Notes under the pieces: generated by a model
What the model was told of the DNA's origin: nothing
Seen by the model: only the letters and a program-made list of their open reading frames with translations
Database searches by the model: none
Assembly: GCA_000828835.1 (NCBI GenBank)
Contig: AP014633.1
Location: 1,674,001 to 1,738,000 of the forward strand
Reading direction: 5' to 3'
Length of the DNA stretch: 64,000 nt
DNA from: Thioploca ingrica
Lineage (GTDB): Bacteria > Pseudomonadota > Gammaproteobacteria > Beggiatoales > Beggiatoaceae
Position numbers and translations under genes: made by a program
In this document: positions 47,301 through 55,151 of the stretch, piece by piece
Numbering within the stretch: position 1 is the stretch's first letter
How the letters are laid out: the number at the start of each line of letters is the position of its first letter

Positions 47301-47627
47301 AGCTTCAAAAGCCGGTAGATCTATCGGTTGAGAAAAGACCGGCACTATTCCAGGTTGCCAGTCTTGTTCAAATTGCCACGACAAAGCCGAATCTTTGATG
47401 GGATCAACATTGATATCAAACCATACCAGATAGACGGCTACCTTTTCTAGGGCTTGATCATTAGTTACTTTGATTGCCCCTTCTTGTAACTCAGCTTGCA
47501 AAGCCGCCCACGTTGGTGAACTTAATGTGATAAGTATGGCCAACATCAGGGTAGCGAACCATTGCGCAATTGAATTTAAGTAAATAAATTTACTCAATTT
47601 TAATTTAAAAAGATAAAAATTTAACAT
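44376..47627 (-). CDS. large secreted beta-propeller protein (PF09826-type)
   Basis: 1083 residues from the ATG at 47627 (GAGGTG seven bases before; the GTG three codons further upstream is less likely). A hydrophobic stretch at ~20-40 (FATLMLAILITLSS) with a following TWAALQA is a signal peptide. A first domain, residues ~45-150, is beta-sandwich-like. Residues ~200-730 fit the beta-propeller family of secreted proteins, with repeated FQVIDISDLKNPKLVGKFAL-type blades and long loops with NPEEQ and Cys pairs. A last part (~800-1080) has Cys pairs and a Pro/Thr/Glu-rich linker around 950. No enzyme motif. Probable surface or extracellular binding protein; role unknown. Confidence 0.75.
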   Translation of the reverse strand: MLNFYLFKLKLSKFIYLNSIAQWFATLMLAILITLSSPTWAALQAELQEGAIKVTNDQALEKVAVYLVWFDINVDPIKDSALSWQFEQDWQPGIVPVFSQPIDLPAFEAYTIQFKQPACPTDHGCLLAFVVTKPNQDPLDTQSWLDSVVIPLSASASCERLPGQKSFLSCSDSSDRNVSTTADKTTAAPTVGESLTAADGAQPAETEKPDIFKLVGNKILYANSAAQKFQVIDISDLKNPKLVGKFALSGTPVELYVRDNFYVLLQNDYSQPQGENNTRLTVLRQELDGKLTLLQDLTLPGYFSESRRRNEVIYVVTQQTTYVDCPTIETVPCNDTKEGTACTTTTPACISYQNTVNITAFRWNENGQLSEVDKDSLPGYSPIIAIFPDYLVIANHNPEEQNWQTTQIQVFDLSQSSDSLVKTCLFKVPGQVPSEFHLNVDKYLQVVYGPENRETGSTLAIYDLSTCSKDPVGQVGNIAPGENLFGTRFAKDRAFVITAVQKDPLWVIDISNPQEPKIMGELEVPGFSQKLFFHEDRLLAVGIDQPLPDQPTDKWWSRVALSLFNVSNPTQPTLIKRVVPLADQVSYDYSQALYDERVLLLDWEEEKVAALPIDSWETGAKSILQIVSLDNDNLTDVGYVDSPVSLQRAAVIDKNKLAALGDQILLTLSWGLPPVKPEVLGKLELATSLNWLKYQDGKLWAGVSGNNGYYRICRYNPTDLENPAKCLDLSKGYNNLAMDEQSIVAYDYSPLAIQALDTTNEQLGAAQVLEKLNTTETKPVDTASSSPPVDMIMPVWYQRYALVHDKQFCVAEQQPVKLDPQPQENLPMQWLLRCWNLSNAQEVTARSIPGQPIGPGTFTTNSELITREDMANGQIRLNRVALENDQAKLLFSQELPCYSSSNSLGTGEYIYMNCAEEQQYPGPVFIDQPAAVVKEDGGEVTASETVESNTVATEAGSTENTTTEVQPAPDPTTLILKLNPGQNFAEECRWILTGNRNLLATTTDTIVVGPSWGWWRYPTLLDAKMMPTFAPQEQQCEVYRLICGQEPQLLKQLETCPSSDTLALTPDSAWTAEGFAGIKEIKW

Positions 47628-47943
47628 TTTTATCACCTCAAAAAGTGTGTTGATGAATTGGTTCTATTAGCTAACCGAATTGAATTATTCGAGTTAGCTA
47701 TCGAACTTGTATAACAGTATAGATAAAAAATTTGGGATTTAATTCCCAAATTAACTTTTTTTAAATTAAAATATTTATATCGATATAAATATAATTTAAA
47801 ATAAAATATATAATTGTTTTTATAAATATAAATAGCATGTAAATAAAAAAATAACTTAAATATCTTGACGTAACCTAAATGATATGAATATAGTTAATTT
47901 GGTATTTTTTTTACAAAAAAGCGCTCAAATATGGGATTTCATA
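47628..47943. other. divergent AT-rich promoter region
   Basis: Separates the beta-propeller gene from the DUF6502 gene. It contains a near-palindrome TAGCTAAC-CGAAT / ATTCGAGTTAGCTA at 47668-47700, 40 bases before the beta-propeller start, which could be an operator. The segment 47760-47880 is nearly all A/T. No gene seen. Confidence 0.4.
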
Positions 47944-48768
47944 ATGAATGAAGTAAGACGAATATTAACTTATGTTGGTCAGAAATTGTTGTATCCCATA
48001 GTCCGTATCTTATTACGTAATGGCATTCCCTGTGGCACGTTTATGGAGTTAGCAAAAGGGGTTTACGTGGAGGTAGCTATTAAAGAATTTAGCATCTCTG
48101 GTAAAAAACAAACTGACTCAAGAGTCGCTATTCTCACCGGCTTGTCTCGAAAAGAGGTCAAACAAATTAAGGAAAAACTAACTTTAAATGACGAAGGAAC
48201 CGTAAAGCGTTACAACCGTGCGGCAAGAGTGATTAGAGGATGGACACAAGACCGTACTTTTCAAGATGGTTGGGGACAGCCAGCTATTTTGCCTATGGAA
48301 GGTGAAGGTGCTACCTTTAGTTTATTAGTTAACCAACATAGTGGTGATATGCCCACTCGGGCGATTTTGGATGAATTGCTGCGAGTCAATGCGGTGGAAC
48401 AATTAGTAGATGGTCGAATTCGCTTGTTACAGCGTGCTTACATTCCCAGTACCAGTGAAGTGGATAAATTGGGCATTTTAGCGACAGATGTTGCTTTTTT
48501 AATCGCAACCATCGATCATAATTTAGTTTGTGAACCACAAGATGCTTATTTTCAACGTAAAGTGGCTTATGATAATTTACCGATAGAAGCCATTCCAGAA
48601 TTAAAAAAATTAACTGAACAACACGGGCAAGCTTTGTTAGAACAACTGAATGAGTGGTTAGTTCAACAAGATCGGGATATAAATCCACAAATAAAGGGAA
48701 CGGGGCGTAAACAGGCCGGTGTAGGAATCTATTTTTTCGAACAAGATGTCTCGGAATTAAAAAAATGA
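47944..48768 (+). CDS. DUF6502-family protein
   Basis: 274 residues from the ATG at 47944; an earlier ATG at 47884 gives a hydrophobic N-terminus that does not fit the family. Opening MNEVRRILTYVGQKLLYPIVRILLRNGIPCGTFMELAK, split here at residues 1-20 and 21-38, is the DUF6502 hallmark. Residues ~40-110 include a helix-turn-helix-like stretch (RVAILTGLSRKEVKQIKEKL), which suggests DNA binding. Its stop codon overlaps the start of the DUF5666 lipoprotein gene by 4 bp. The same pair is found in other proteobacteria, as I recall, so they probably work together. Function not known. Confidence 0.8.
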   Translation: MNEVRRILTYVGQKLLYPIVRILLRNGIPCGTFMELAKGVYVEVAIKEFSISGKKQTDSRVAILTGLSRKEVKQIKEKLTLNDEGTVKRYNRAARVIRGWTQDRTFQDGWGQPAILPMEGEGATFSLLVNQHSGDMPTRAILDELLRVNAVEQLVDGRIRLLQRAYIPSTSEVDKLGILATDVAFLIATIDHNLVCEPQDAYFQRKVAYDNLPIEAIPELKKLTEQHGQALLEQLNEWLVQQDRDINPQIKGTGRKQAGVGIYFFEQDVSELKK

Positions 48769-50285
48769 AGATAAATAATTTAGTCGCAGTTTTCTGGATA
48801 CTATTTTTCTTAACTGCCTGTAATGATACGAGTTTGTCTTTGGCAGGCGGTGGTATTGGTGGTACGGGTAATCCTTTTCCAGAGGTGGGTATTGCTGCCC
48901 CGCCCCTGGCTACCAAAGTCGGTGAAGGTATCAATATTGGACCCATTACTGGCTTTAGTCAGGTATTTATCAATGGTATATTGGTTAACGGTATTGAATA
49001 CGATCTCAGTCAAGCTGAGATTATCATGAATGGACAAGCAGCCACAGCAGCCGATCTTAAACTGGGTATGATAGTACAAGTTCAAGGTACAATAACTGAT
49101 GAAGACAATAAAACCGGTGTTGCTCGCTTGATCGCAGCTAATGAAAATGTAGTTGGTCCACTACAATTCATTGACGAAACGAATAGCAGTTTAACCGTAT
49201 TAGGTCAAACCGTGATAATTAATCCGTTTACTATTCTTGATGGTTTTGCAGATATGAGTGAGCTAAGGAATAACAACATATTAGCAGTCAGTGGATTAAC
49301 CGATGAAATGGACCATATTTTAGCAACTCGGATTGCCTTAGTATCACCCGGCAACTCGTTTCAAGTGAGAGGTAGAGCATCGCTTGATGCTGTCGAGCAA
49401 ACCGCTACGATGGGTCACTTAACCGTCGATTGTAGCCAAACTCCCTTTGCAGAAACAACCGCTGATGAAATGCACTGGCTTGATGTCCAAGGGAAATTAT
49501 TTGGTAATCGCTTGATTGCTGAGCAATGTCAACTCGTGGAACCAATTGAGTGGAATAATTTTGCTGCCATTCGACTGGAGGGTGTTATTACGCGCTTTAA
49601 TACCTCTACTGATTTTGAGGTTGATCATCTACCCGTAACAGTGAGTCCAGCAACGCAATTTCAATTGGGTACGGTAACTGATCTTACCTTGGGAAGCCGA
49701 TTAAAAGTAAAAGGTTCCCGTGATGCGAATGGTGTATTGGTTGCTGAAGAAATCCAATTTTTCAATCTGACCCACTATATGAGTCTAAAAGCACCCATAG
49801 AAACGATAGCTACCGATAATAAACAAATCAACTTGTTAGGAATATCGTTACCATTGAATAATGATACCGTTTTTATCGATAAAGCGGATGAATCAACTCC
49901 GTTTAATTGGCAGGCTTTACGGGTTGGTGATTGGGTACAGGTACGTGGATTTATCGATTTAAATACGCATCTTCCAGTCATTGAGCAATTGCAACGTCAA
50001 GTGACGCAGTTTGGAGAAAATGTCGAGTTAATGGGTCATCCTGATACCATTGAAGTGAGTAGCCGCACTTTAAACTTTTTTGGGATCACGATCATGGTAG
50101 ACAATGGTACCCGTTATCGGGATAACAGAACAACCGCCGGAGTGCTACTTAACTCCAGTAGTCTATCTTTAACAGCCAGTGAATTTTTCACGCGAATACA
50201 AACGGTTAAACCGCTTATTGCCGTGGAAGGACAGTGGTTCAGTAATGTGATGATTGCGCAACAAATGGTTATTTTACCAGAATAA
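48765..50285 (+). CDS. DUF5666-repeat lipoprotein
   Basis: 506 residues. The N-terminus MKINNLVAVFWILFFLTACN has a lipobox (LTAC) with Cys at residue 19, so it is a lipoprotein, followed by a Gly-rich stretch GGGIGGTGNP. The remainder is at least four repeats of a small beta-barrel of about 70 residues, each with a central SLTVLGQTVIIN, LKLGMIVQVQGT or LGSRLKVKGSRDANG motif typical of DUF5666. The ATG overlaps the stop of the DUF6502 gene. Such proteins probably bind ligands at the outer membrane or periplasm; nothing closer is known. Confidence 0.82.
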   Translation: MKINNLVAVFWILFFLTACNDTSLSLAGGGIGGTGNPFPEVGIAAPPLATKVGEGINIGPITGFSQVFINGILVNGIEYDLSQAEIIMNGQAATAADLKLGMIVQVQGTITDEDNKTGVARLIAANENVVGPLQFIDETNSSLTVLGQTVIINPFTILDGFADMSELRNNNILAVSGLTDEMDHILATRIALVSPGNSFQVRGRASLDAVEQTATMGHLTVDCSQTPFAETTADEMHWLDVQGKLFGNRLIAEQCQLVEPIEWNNFAAIRLEGVITRFNTSTDFEVDHLPVTVSPATQFQLGTVTDLTLGSRLKVKGSRDANGVLVAEEIQFFNLTHYMSLKAPIETIATDNKQINLLGISLPLNNDTVFIDKADESTPFNWQALRVGDWVQVRGFIDLNTHLPVIEQLQRQVTQFGENVELMGHPDTIEVSSRTLNFFGITIMVDNGTRYRDNRTTAGVLLNSSSLSLTASEFFTRIQTVKPLIAVEGQWFSNVMIAQQMVILPE

Positions 50286-50451
50286 TCGGTCAGTTGGAGT
50301 GTGCTAAAGCGCACTTCAACTTCATCGGCACCCAATGTATTTTATGACAACAATCAACCAGTTGCACTTGCAAATGCGACCAATTATATCTATGGGTAAA
50401 CTCAATTTTAAAGAAGGCAAGAAATATACATTGTACCCTACCTTTTTTATT

Positions 50452-51942
50452 TTATTCTAAATGCTGCAGAAAAATAAGACTCGGCGCGAAGAAAAACTCA
50501 CCGCCAGTCATCTTTACAAACTGAGAAAAATTGTATTTTACTTTTCTCTCGGGTTCTGCTGCGATTGACCAGCATTGACCTTGTATGGGTTGATGTTTTT
50601 TACGCTGACCAATGACGGGATCTAATCCAACCTCATGAGTTGAAAAGTGATTATCATTAGCCCAGGTCGCTTGAATATGGGCAAATTGATTAAAAATACT
50701 GTTTTGAAAACATAAAAACAGTAACCCCACTTTATCTTCCTCGGTAAAAAACTTACCATGCAATTGATTCGCTTTTGCTTTCGCGGTTAAAAAATCAATT
50801 TTCTTCTGAAACAATAGATAAGGCGTTTCATTCTCGTGTGGTTGTTGCAACTCACGGGTTTCCCAATAACTCAATCCGCGTCGCACAATTCGATGTTGGC
50901 GCTGCTCTGCTAATGATTCATTGCGTTTATTCCGGCTACCCCGTGGATTCGCTTTACGACTATGGGCTTGAAGTGGACAGCTATTGCCATTGGGATCATC
51001 AATATAGTTGAAATCATTTTGGTCAGTATTGGCTGGCAACGGACTTAATGGTGTGCCATCCCGATATCGTCCCATGACTAATGCGGCGGCTTGTTCTTCA
51101 CCGGCTAAGCCCAGTTGCTGAGCGAGTTCTTGTACGGCTTGGTCAAAACCACGTACATTTTGCTCCAATTTGCGATACACACAATAACTGCCAAAGTAAT
51201 ATTGACCATTGCCACACAAATCTTCCTCTTTAACTAGGACTAATCCTAATGGAGCACTGGGATCCCAATAGTTAGTAGAGCAGTTTTTCTCAAGATCCGA
51301 TTTTAAAAATAACGGTTGGCTAATTCCATCTCGAAAGCCAAAATGTTCAATGACATAACCTTCTGAAGATTTTTTGTTGTAACCGACATCGATATTAATA
51401 ATTTCGGCAAATTCAGTTAACTGATTGATTGTTTCCTGAACTTCGCTGGCTAATTCGCTCGAATCATTCTGTGCCAATAACACCACCGCATCGATATCCG
51501 CTTGCCAACGGGGTTCCCAAGTTTGTGGTTGCGGATCATCCAGTAACGGGTTATTTTTTAAGCCCTCGCGAAAGAACATTTCCCAAAAGGTATTTGTTCC
51601 CCAGGCGATTTCATCTCCGGTTTTTAAAGCGAGATAAATATAGCCCTTGCTAGATAAGAACAAATTGGTAAACAAGTTATGGGTGACAGCATTAGAAGAG
51701 AGTTCCCATTGTTGCTTAGCAGAGGTTAATTTTTTAGCGGCGAAGTAACGAATCCAAGCTTTCGTTTCGGTTAGCTTTTGTGCTTTAAACTTTAGAAAAA
51801 TATAGGCGGTATAGTGACAATCGTACCCGCTGAGAATATTTCCTTGCAGTTTGCTTAAGATCTCTCGGTGTTCTTGATTGTGATCCGGATCAAGCCCGGC
51901 TATTTTGCTTAACTCAATAAATTTATTGTTAGAAGTTGACAA
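50452..51942 (-). CDS. Dyp-type haem peroxidase
   Basis: Oxidises organic substrates or dyes with hydrogen peroxide. 496 residues from a TTG at 51942, which has AAGGAG seven bases before; the longer open frame has no such site. The distal Asp is in HFGFRDGISQPLF (the GxxDG motif), and the proximal His in QAHSRKANPRGSR; RRGLSYW and LLFLCFQNSIFNQF complete the signature. No Tat signal, so it is cytoplasmic. It lies divergently, 107 bp from a probable RiPP precursor gene, and could serve as an oxidase for that pathway; that is inference only. Dyp peroxidases also serve as cargo of encapsulin shells, but no encapsulin gene is here. Confidence 0.9.
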   Translation of the reverse strand: MSTSNNKFIELSKIAGLDPDHNQEHREILSKLQGNILSGYDCHYTAYIFLKFKAQKLTETKAWIRYFAAKKLTSAKQQWELSSNAVTHNLFTNLFLSSKGYIYLALKTGDEIAWGTNTFWEMFFREGLKNNPLLDDPQPQTWEPRWQADIDAVVLLAQNDSSELASEVQETINQLTEFAEIINIDVGYNKKSSEGYVIEHFGFRDGISQPLFLKSDLEKNCSTNYWDPSAPLGLVLVKEEDLCGNGQYYFGSYCVYRKLEQNVRGFDQAVQELAQQLGLAGEEQAAALVMGRYRDGTPLSPLPANTDQNDFNYIDDPNGNSCPLQAHSRKANPRGSRNKRNESLAEQRQHRIVRRGLSYWETRELQQPHENETPYLLFQKKIDFLTAKAKANQLHGKFFTEEDKVGLLFLCFQNSIFNQFAHIQATWANDNHFSTHEVGLDPVIGQRKKHQPIQGQCWSIAAEPERKVKYNFSQFVKMTGGEFFFAPSLIFLQHLE

Positions 51943-51952
51943 AATACTCTCC

Positions 51953-51982
51953 TTGTATTGGTAATCACTATTTAGATATAAT
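51953..51982 (+). promoter_or_regulatory. possible promoter of the RiPP precursor gene
   Basis: TTGTAT at 51953-51958 and TATAAT at 51977-51982 with an 18-base spacer, about 67 bases before the precursor ATG. It overlaps the start region of the divergent peroxidase gene, so both may be controlled together. Confidence 0.4.
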
Positions 51983-52049
51983 AACAAGGTTTTAATGTTT
52001 TTTCTAGTGAAATATTTAGTAATTGTATACAAATACAGGGAGTTAAGCG

Positions 52050-52409
52050 ATGAGTGTAAAAAGTCTTTATTCACCCGACATTCAAAGATCATGGGCAACG
52101 GTTTTTGCTTGTGCTTGGGCTTGGTATTTAAAAGAACCGACGAATTTTGAGGATGTAAGTGAAGATAGCCACCATTTTTACCACGCGCTGGTTCGTGATC
52201 CCAGAAAAGCCTTAACCGCTGCGAGTTTGGGAAAATATGATTGTGATGAGTTTAAATGTCCCTCTCTACGAGAAGCCGCATCGACAATCATTAGTAGTGG
52301 TCTTGTTCTTCCATTTCCCGAGCCACCTACAATAGAGAACATCGATTTACAACAACTCCGCCAATTTTTTGACCAAGAGGGCATCACGGGTATTTTAAGA
52401 TTTACTTAA
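52050..52409 (+). CDS. putative TOMM-class RiPP precursor
   Basis: 119 residues, with AGGGAG nine bases ahead of the ATG. Nothing in it is enzymatic. LYSPDIQRSWATVFACAWAW at the start and the FYHALVRDPRKAL stretch (residues ~43-55) resemble the leader of TOMM precursors of the nitrile-hydratase-like and BMA_0021 types, with the common F-x-x-x-L-x-x-DP-x-x-AL plan. The core cannot be assigned: Cys are at 21, 65 and 70, Ser/Thr are scattered, and it ends GITGILRFT without a clear Cys-rich tail or Gly-Gly cleavage point. The next gene, 34 bp downstream, is the cyclodehydratase, so a precursor role is likely from position. It may alternatively be a small partner protein. Confidence 0.5.
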   Translation: MSVKSLYSPDIQRSWATVFACAWAWYLKEPTNFEDVSEDSHHFYHALVRDPRKALTAASLGKYDCDEFKCPSLREAASTIISSGLVLPFPEPPTIENIDLQQLRQFFDQEGITGILRFT

Positions 52410-52443
52410 ATAATGTTGTTGCATTATTGCAATTATCTCGTTT

Positions 52444-54693
52444 ATGGATTTACAACTTCGGTTTAAGCCATGCTTTCAGTATGAAATTTTACCTGCCGAA
52501 GGGGTGGTGTTGCTGGCGGAAAAAAATTATTTTTTCTTGAAAGGCATGGCTTATGCGCGGTTGGCTCCTTATCTGGATGGTCAACATCATTTAGAAACCA
52601 TTATTACTGACCTACAAGATCAATTTTCACCATTAGAAATTTTTAATTTACTCAATAATTTACAAAAAGCCGGTTATGTGACGCCAGTTGATAACACCTT
52701 GCCACCGCCGCAATCAGCTTTTTGGCATATGCTGAATATAGAACCCCGTACCGCAGCAAAACGTCTCCAAGAAGAAGCGGTGGCGATTACCGCAGTGGGG
52801 AATGTTGAAGTGACGGCTTTCACTACCATCTTGCAAACACAAGGGATACAACTCAGTGAACACAGTCAACATTGGGTTGTACTAACCGATGATTATTTGC
52901 AAACCGATTTAGAACGCTTTAATCAAGAAGCTCTACAACAACAACGTTCTTGGTTGTTAGTTAAACCGGTCGGTATCGAGATTTGGATTGGTCCACTGTT
53001 TATCCCCGGTCAAACGGCTTGCTGGCAATGTTTGAAACAGCGGTTGCAGGGACATCGGACGATTGAAAATTATTTACGCCAACAACAAAACCAGACTCAG
53101 TCTTGGGTGACTTCTTTATCATTATTACCTTCTACTTTACAAACGGCGCTTAATATCGCTGCTACTGAGACGATAAAATGGCTAGTGAGTGGTAGAAATC
53201 CGTCACTTGAAAATAACCTAGTGACTTTTAATACTCTTAACTTGGAAAAACAAGACCACTATCTCGTTCATCGCCCACAATGTCCTCACTGTGGTGATCC
53301 CCAACGGGTTGCTCATTCCCAATGGGATCCCTTAAGATTGACTCGTCAAAAAAAAATTTTCGGCAATGATGGGGGTTATCGTAGCATTCCACCCGAACAA
53401 ACCTGGGCGCAATTCTCTCATCATGTCAGTCCCATCACCGGCATTATTCGGACACTGAGGGAAACAGCGACTGGAGAAAATAGCTCAACGTTAACTCCTG
53501 CCTATCTGAGTGTCCATCAATTTGAAAATGAACTGTTTTCCCCAGCCGAAAGCCAGCGTCACAGCGCTTATGGTAAGGGCAAACAACCGATTCAAGCCAA
53601 AGTCAGTGCCCTGGGTGAATCCATTGAACGTTATGCAGGGGTATTTCAGGGCGATGAAGCACGGATCCGGGCTCGGTTAGCTGACTTGCCTGCCACGGCT
53701 ATTCATCCCAATGCTTGCATGGGCTTTAGTCAAAGACAGTTTGCCAATCGACTAGTCGAGCACCGTTATGAATTCAACTGGATTCCAGAACCCTTTGATG
53801 AAACGAGTGAAATCGAATGGAGTCCCGTATGGTCATTGACGCATAACGAACTACGCTATGTCGCTACCGCCTACGGTTACTACAATTATTCGCAAAAACA
53901 CCAGATCCAGTTTACTTTTGCCGATTCTAATGGCTGTGCTGCTGGCAATAATAAAGAAGAAGCGATTTTGCAAGGCTTTATGGAACTGGTTGAACGCGAC
54001 AGTATTGCTTTATGGTGGTATAATCGTTTAAAAAAACCGCGAGTTGATCTCGCTCACTTTGCTGACCCCTATTTGCAGCGGTTACAACAGAATTATCAAA
54101 CTCGGCACCGTGACTTGTGGGTGCTTGATATTACCAGTGATCTCAATATTCCAACCTTTGCCGCTATTTCTCGTCGTGTTGATCAACCCGCGGAGAATAT
54201 TTTACTTGGATTTGGTGCACATTTTGATGCACAATTAGCTATTCTACGGGCTCTAACCGAAGTCAATCAATCACTGCCAGCCGATTTTGCTGGACTGACG
54301 CTTCCGCAAGACAGTTCCTTTTATCAAACTCGAGACCGGGCAGAAGTGACTTGGTGGCAATCGGCAACAGTCCAAAATCATCCCTACCTATTACCAGACG
54401 AAACGGTCAAACCCAAGATTCAAGCAGATTATTCTTTATACGAAAGTGACGATTTGTCTAGCGATGTGATGACGTGTGTTCAATTAGCGCAAGCAAAAGG
54501 TATGGAAACTTTAGTATTAGACCAAACGCGACCCGATTTGGGACTTCAGGTGGTTAAAGTTATTGTTCCTGGATTGCGTCATTTTTGGCCGCGATTTGCT
54601 CCAGGACGATTATATGAGGTTCCGGTACAAATGGGTTGGTTGAGCACTTCCCTAACTGAAGAACAATTAAATCCTCAACCGGCTTTTTTCTAA
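52444..54693 (+). CDS. fused TOMM cyclodehydratase (E1-like leader-binding domain plus YcaO)
   Basis: Probably turns Cys, Ser or Thr of a precursor peptide into azoline rings with ATP. 749 residues. Residues ~1-80 look like a RiPP recognition element; ~115-290 are a degenerate ThiF/E1-like domain with zinc Cys at 193, 196, 280 and 283 (CWQC, CPHC). From ~320 comes a YcaO domain: AKVSALGESIERYAG with ATP-binding Glu392/Glu395/Arg396, SNGCAAGNNKEEAILQGFMELVERDS with Glu507, Glu514, Glu517 and Arg518. The C-terminus reads NPQPAFF, akin to the Pro-rich tail that is needed in this enzyme class. It forms a unit with the precursor gene. No SagB-like dehydrogenase follows. Confidence 0.9.
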   Translation: MDLQLRFKPCFQYEILPAEGVVLLAEKNYFFLKGMAYARLAPYLDGQHHLETIITDLQDQFSPLEIFNLLNNLQKAGYVTPVDNTLPPPQSAFWHMLNIEPRTAAKRLQEEAVAITAVGNVEVTAFTTILQTQGIQLSEHSQHWVVLTDDYLQTDLERFNQEALQQQRSWLLVKPVGIEIWIGPLFIPGQTACWQCLKQRLQGHRTIENYLRQQQNQTQSWVTSLSLLPSTLQTALNIAATETIKWLVSGRNPSLENNLVTFNTLNLEKQDHYLVHRPQCPHCGDPQRVAHSQWDPLRLTRQKKIFGNDGGYRSIPPEQTWAQFSHHVSPITGIIRTLRETATGENSSTLTPAYLSVHQFENELFSPAESQRHSAYGKGKQPIQAKVSALGESIERYAGVFQGDEARIRARLADLPATAIHPNACMGFSQRQFANRLVEHRYEFNWIPEPFDETSEIEWSPVWSLTHNELRYVATAYGYYNYSQKHQIQFTFADSNGCAAGNNKEEAILQGFMELVERDSIALWWYNRLKKPRVDLAHFADPYLQRLQQNYQTRHRDLWVLDITSDLNIPTFAAISRRVDQPAENILLGFGAHFDAQLAILRALTEVNQSLPADFAGLTLPQDSSFYQTRDRAEVTWWQSATVQNHPYLLPDETVKPKIQADYSLYESDDLSSDVMTCVQLAQAKGMETLVLDQTRPDLGLQVVKVIVPGLRHFWPRFAPGRLYEVPVQMGWLSTSLTEEQLNPQPAFF

Positions 54694-54840
54694 TACAACC
54701 TTTTTTCTACGCCTGGAATCTTAAAACCGTATAGCTAAAACAATACTTCGGCACATTTGCGGTAGAATCACTGTCATTAATTAAAAATTCTCTCTTTGAC
54801 CAAGGGAGAGGATTTAAGGAGCTTAAATTAAGCTACTACT

Positions 54841-54925
54841 CCCCCCTTTAGCAAAGGGGGGTAGGGGGGATTTAAAGTGGTTGACTTCCCAGAAAATCCC
54901 CCCCGCCCCCCTTTGCTAAAGGGGG
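54841..54925. repeat. G/C-run palindromic repeat
   Basis: Arms CCCCCCTTTAGCAAAGGGGGG...GGGGGGATTT (from 54841) and AAATCCCCCCCG...TTTGCTAAAGGGGG (to 54925) pair over about 30 bases, and each arm is itself near-palindromic around TTTAGCAAAG. It lies in the 458-bp gap between the YcaO and amidohydrolase genes, which has no gene. A transcript would fold strongly here, so the two genes may be separated as transcripts. Confidence 0.8.
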
Positions 54926-55151
54926 AAGTGGTGGTAGCCTAACTTAATGGCAATGGGGGCTAGAAGGGATTTAATCGGTTGAGATCCAAGTGATCTTCCT
55001 TATTCTCATTGGAGTAAAGTGGGAGAATAATGGCTTAACTTAATAGCAGTGTTGCGGTAAGATGCGTTAGGTGATAGCTATAACGTACCAATCTTATCTT
55101 AATTATAAAAACGCTCCAAACCATTGTAAAAAAATAAGCAGAGATAAAATT

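Noticed and set aside
48386..48946. 186-residue minus-strand frame across the DUF6502/DUF5666 junction
   Set aside because: Antisense to two coupled genes with recognised families.
50452..51942. Encapsulin cargo system
   Set aside because: The Dyp peroxidase has no encapsulin shell gene beside it in the window.
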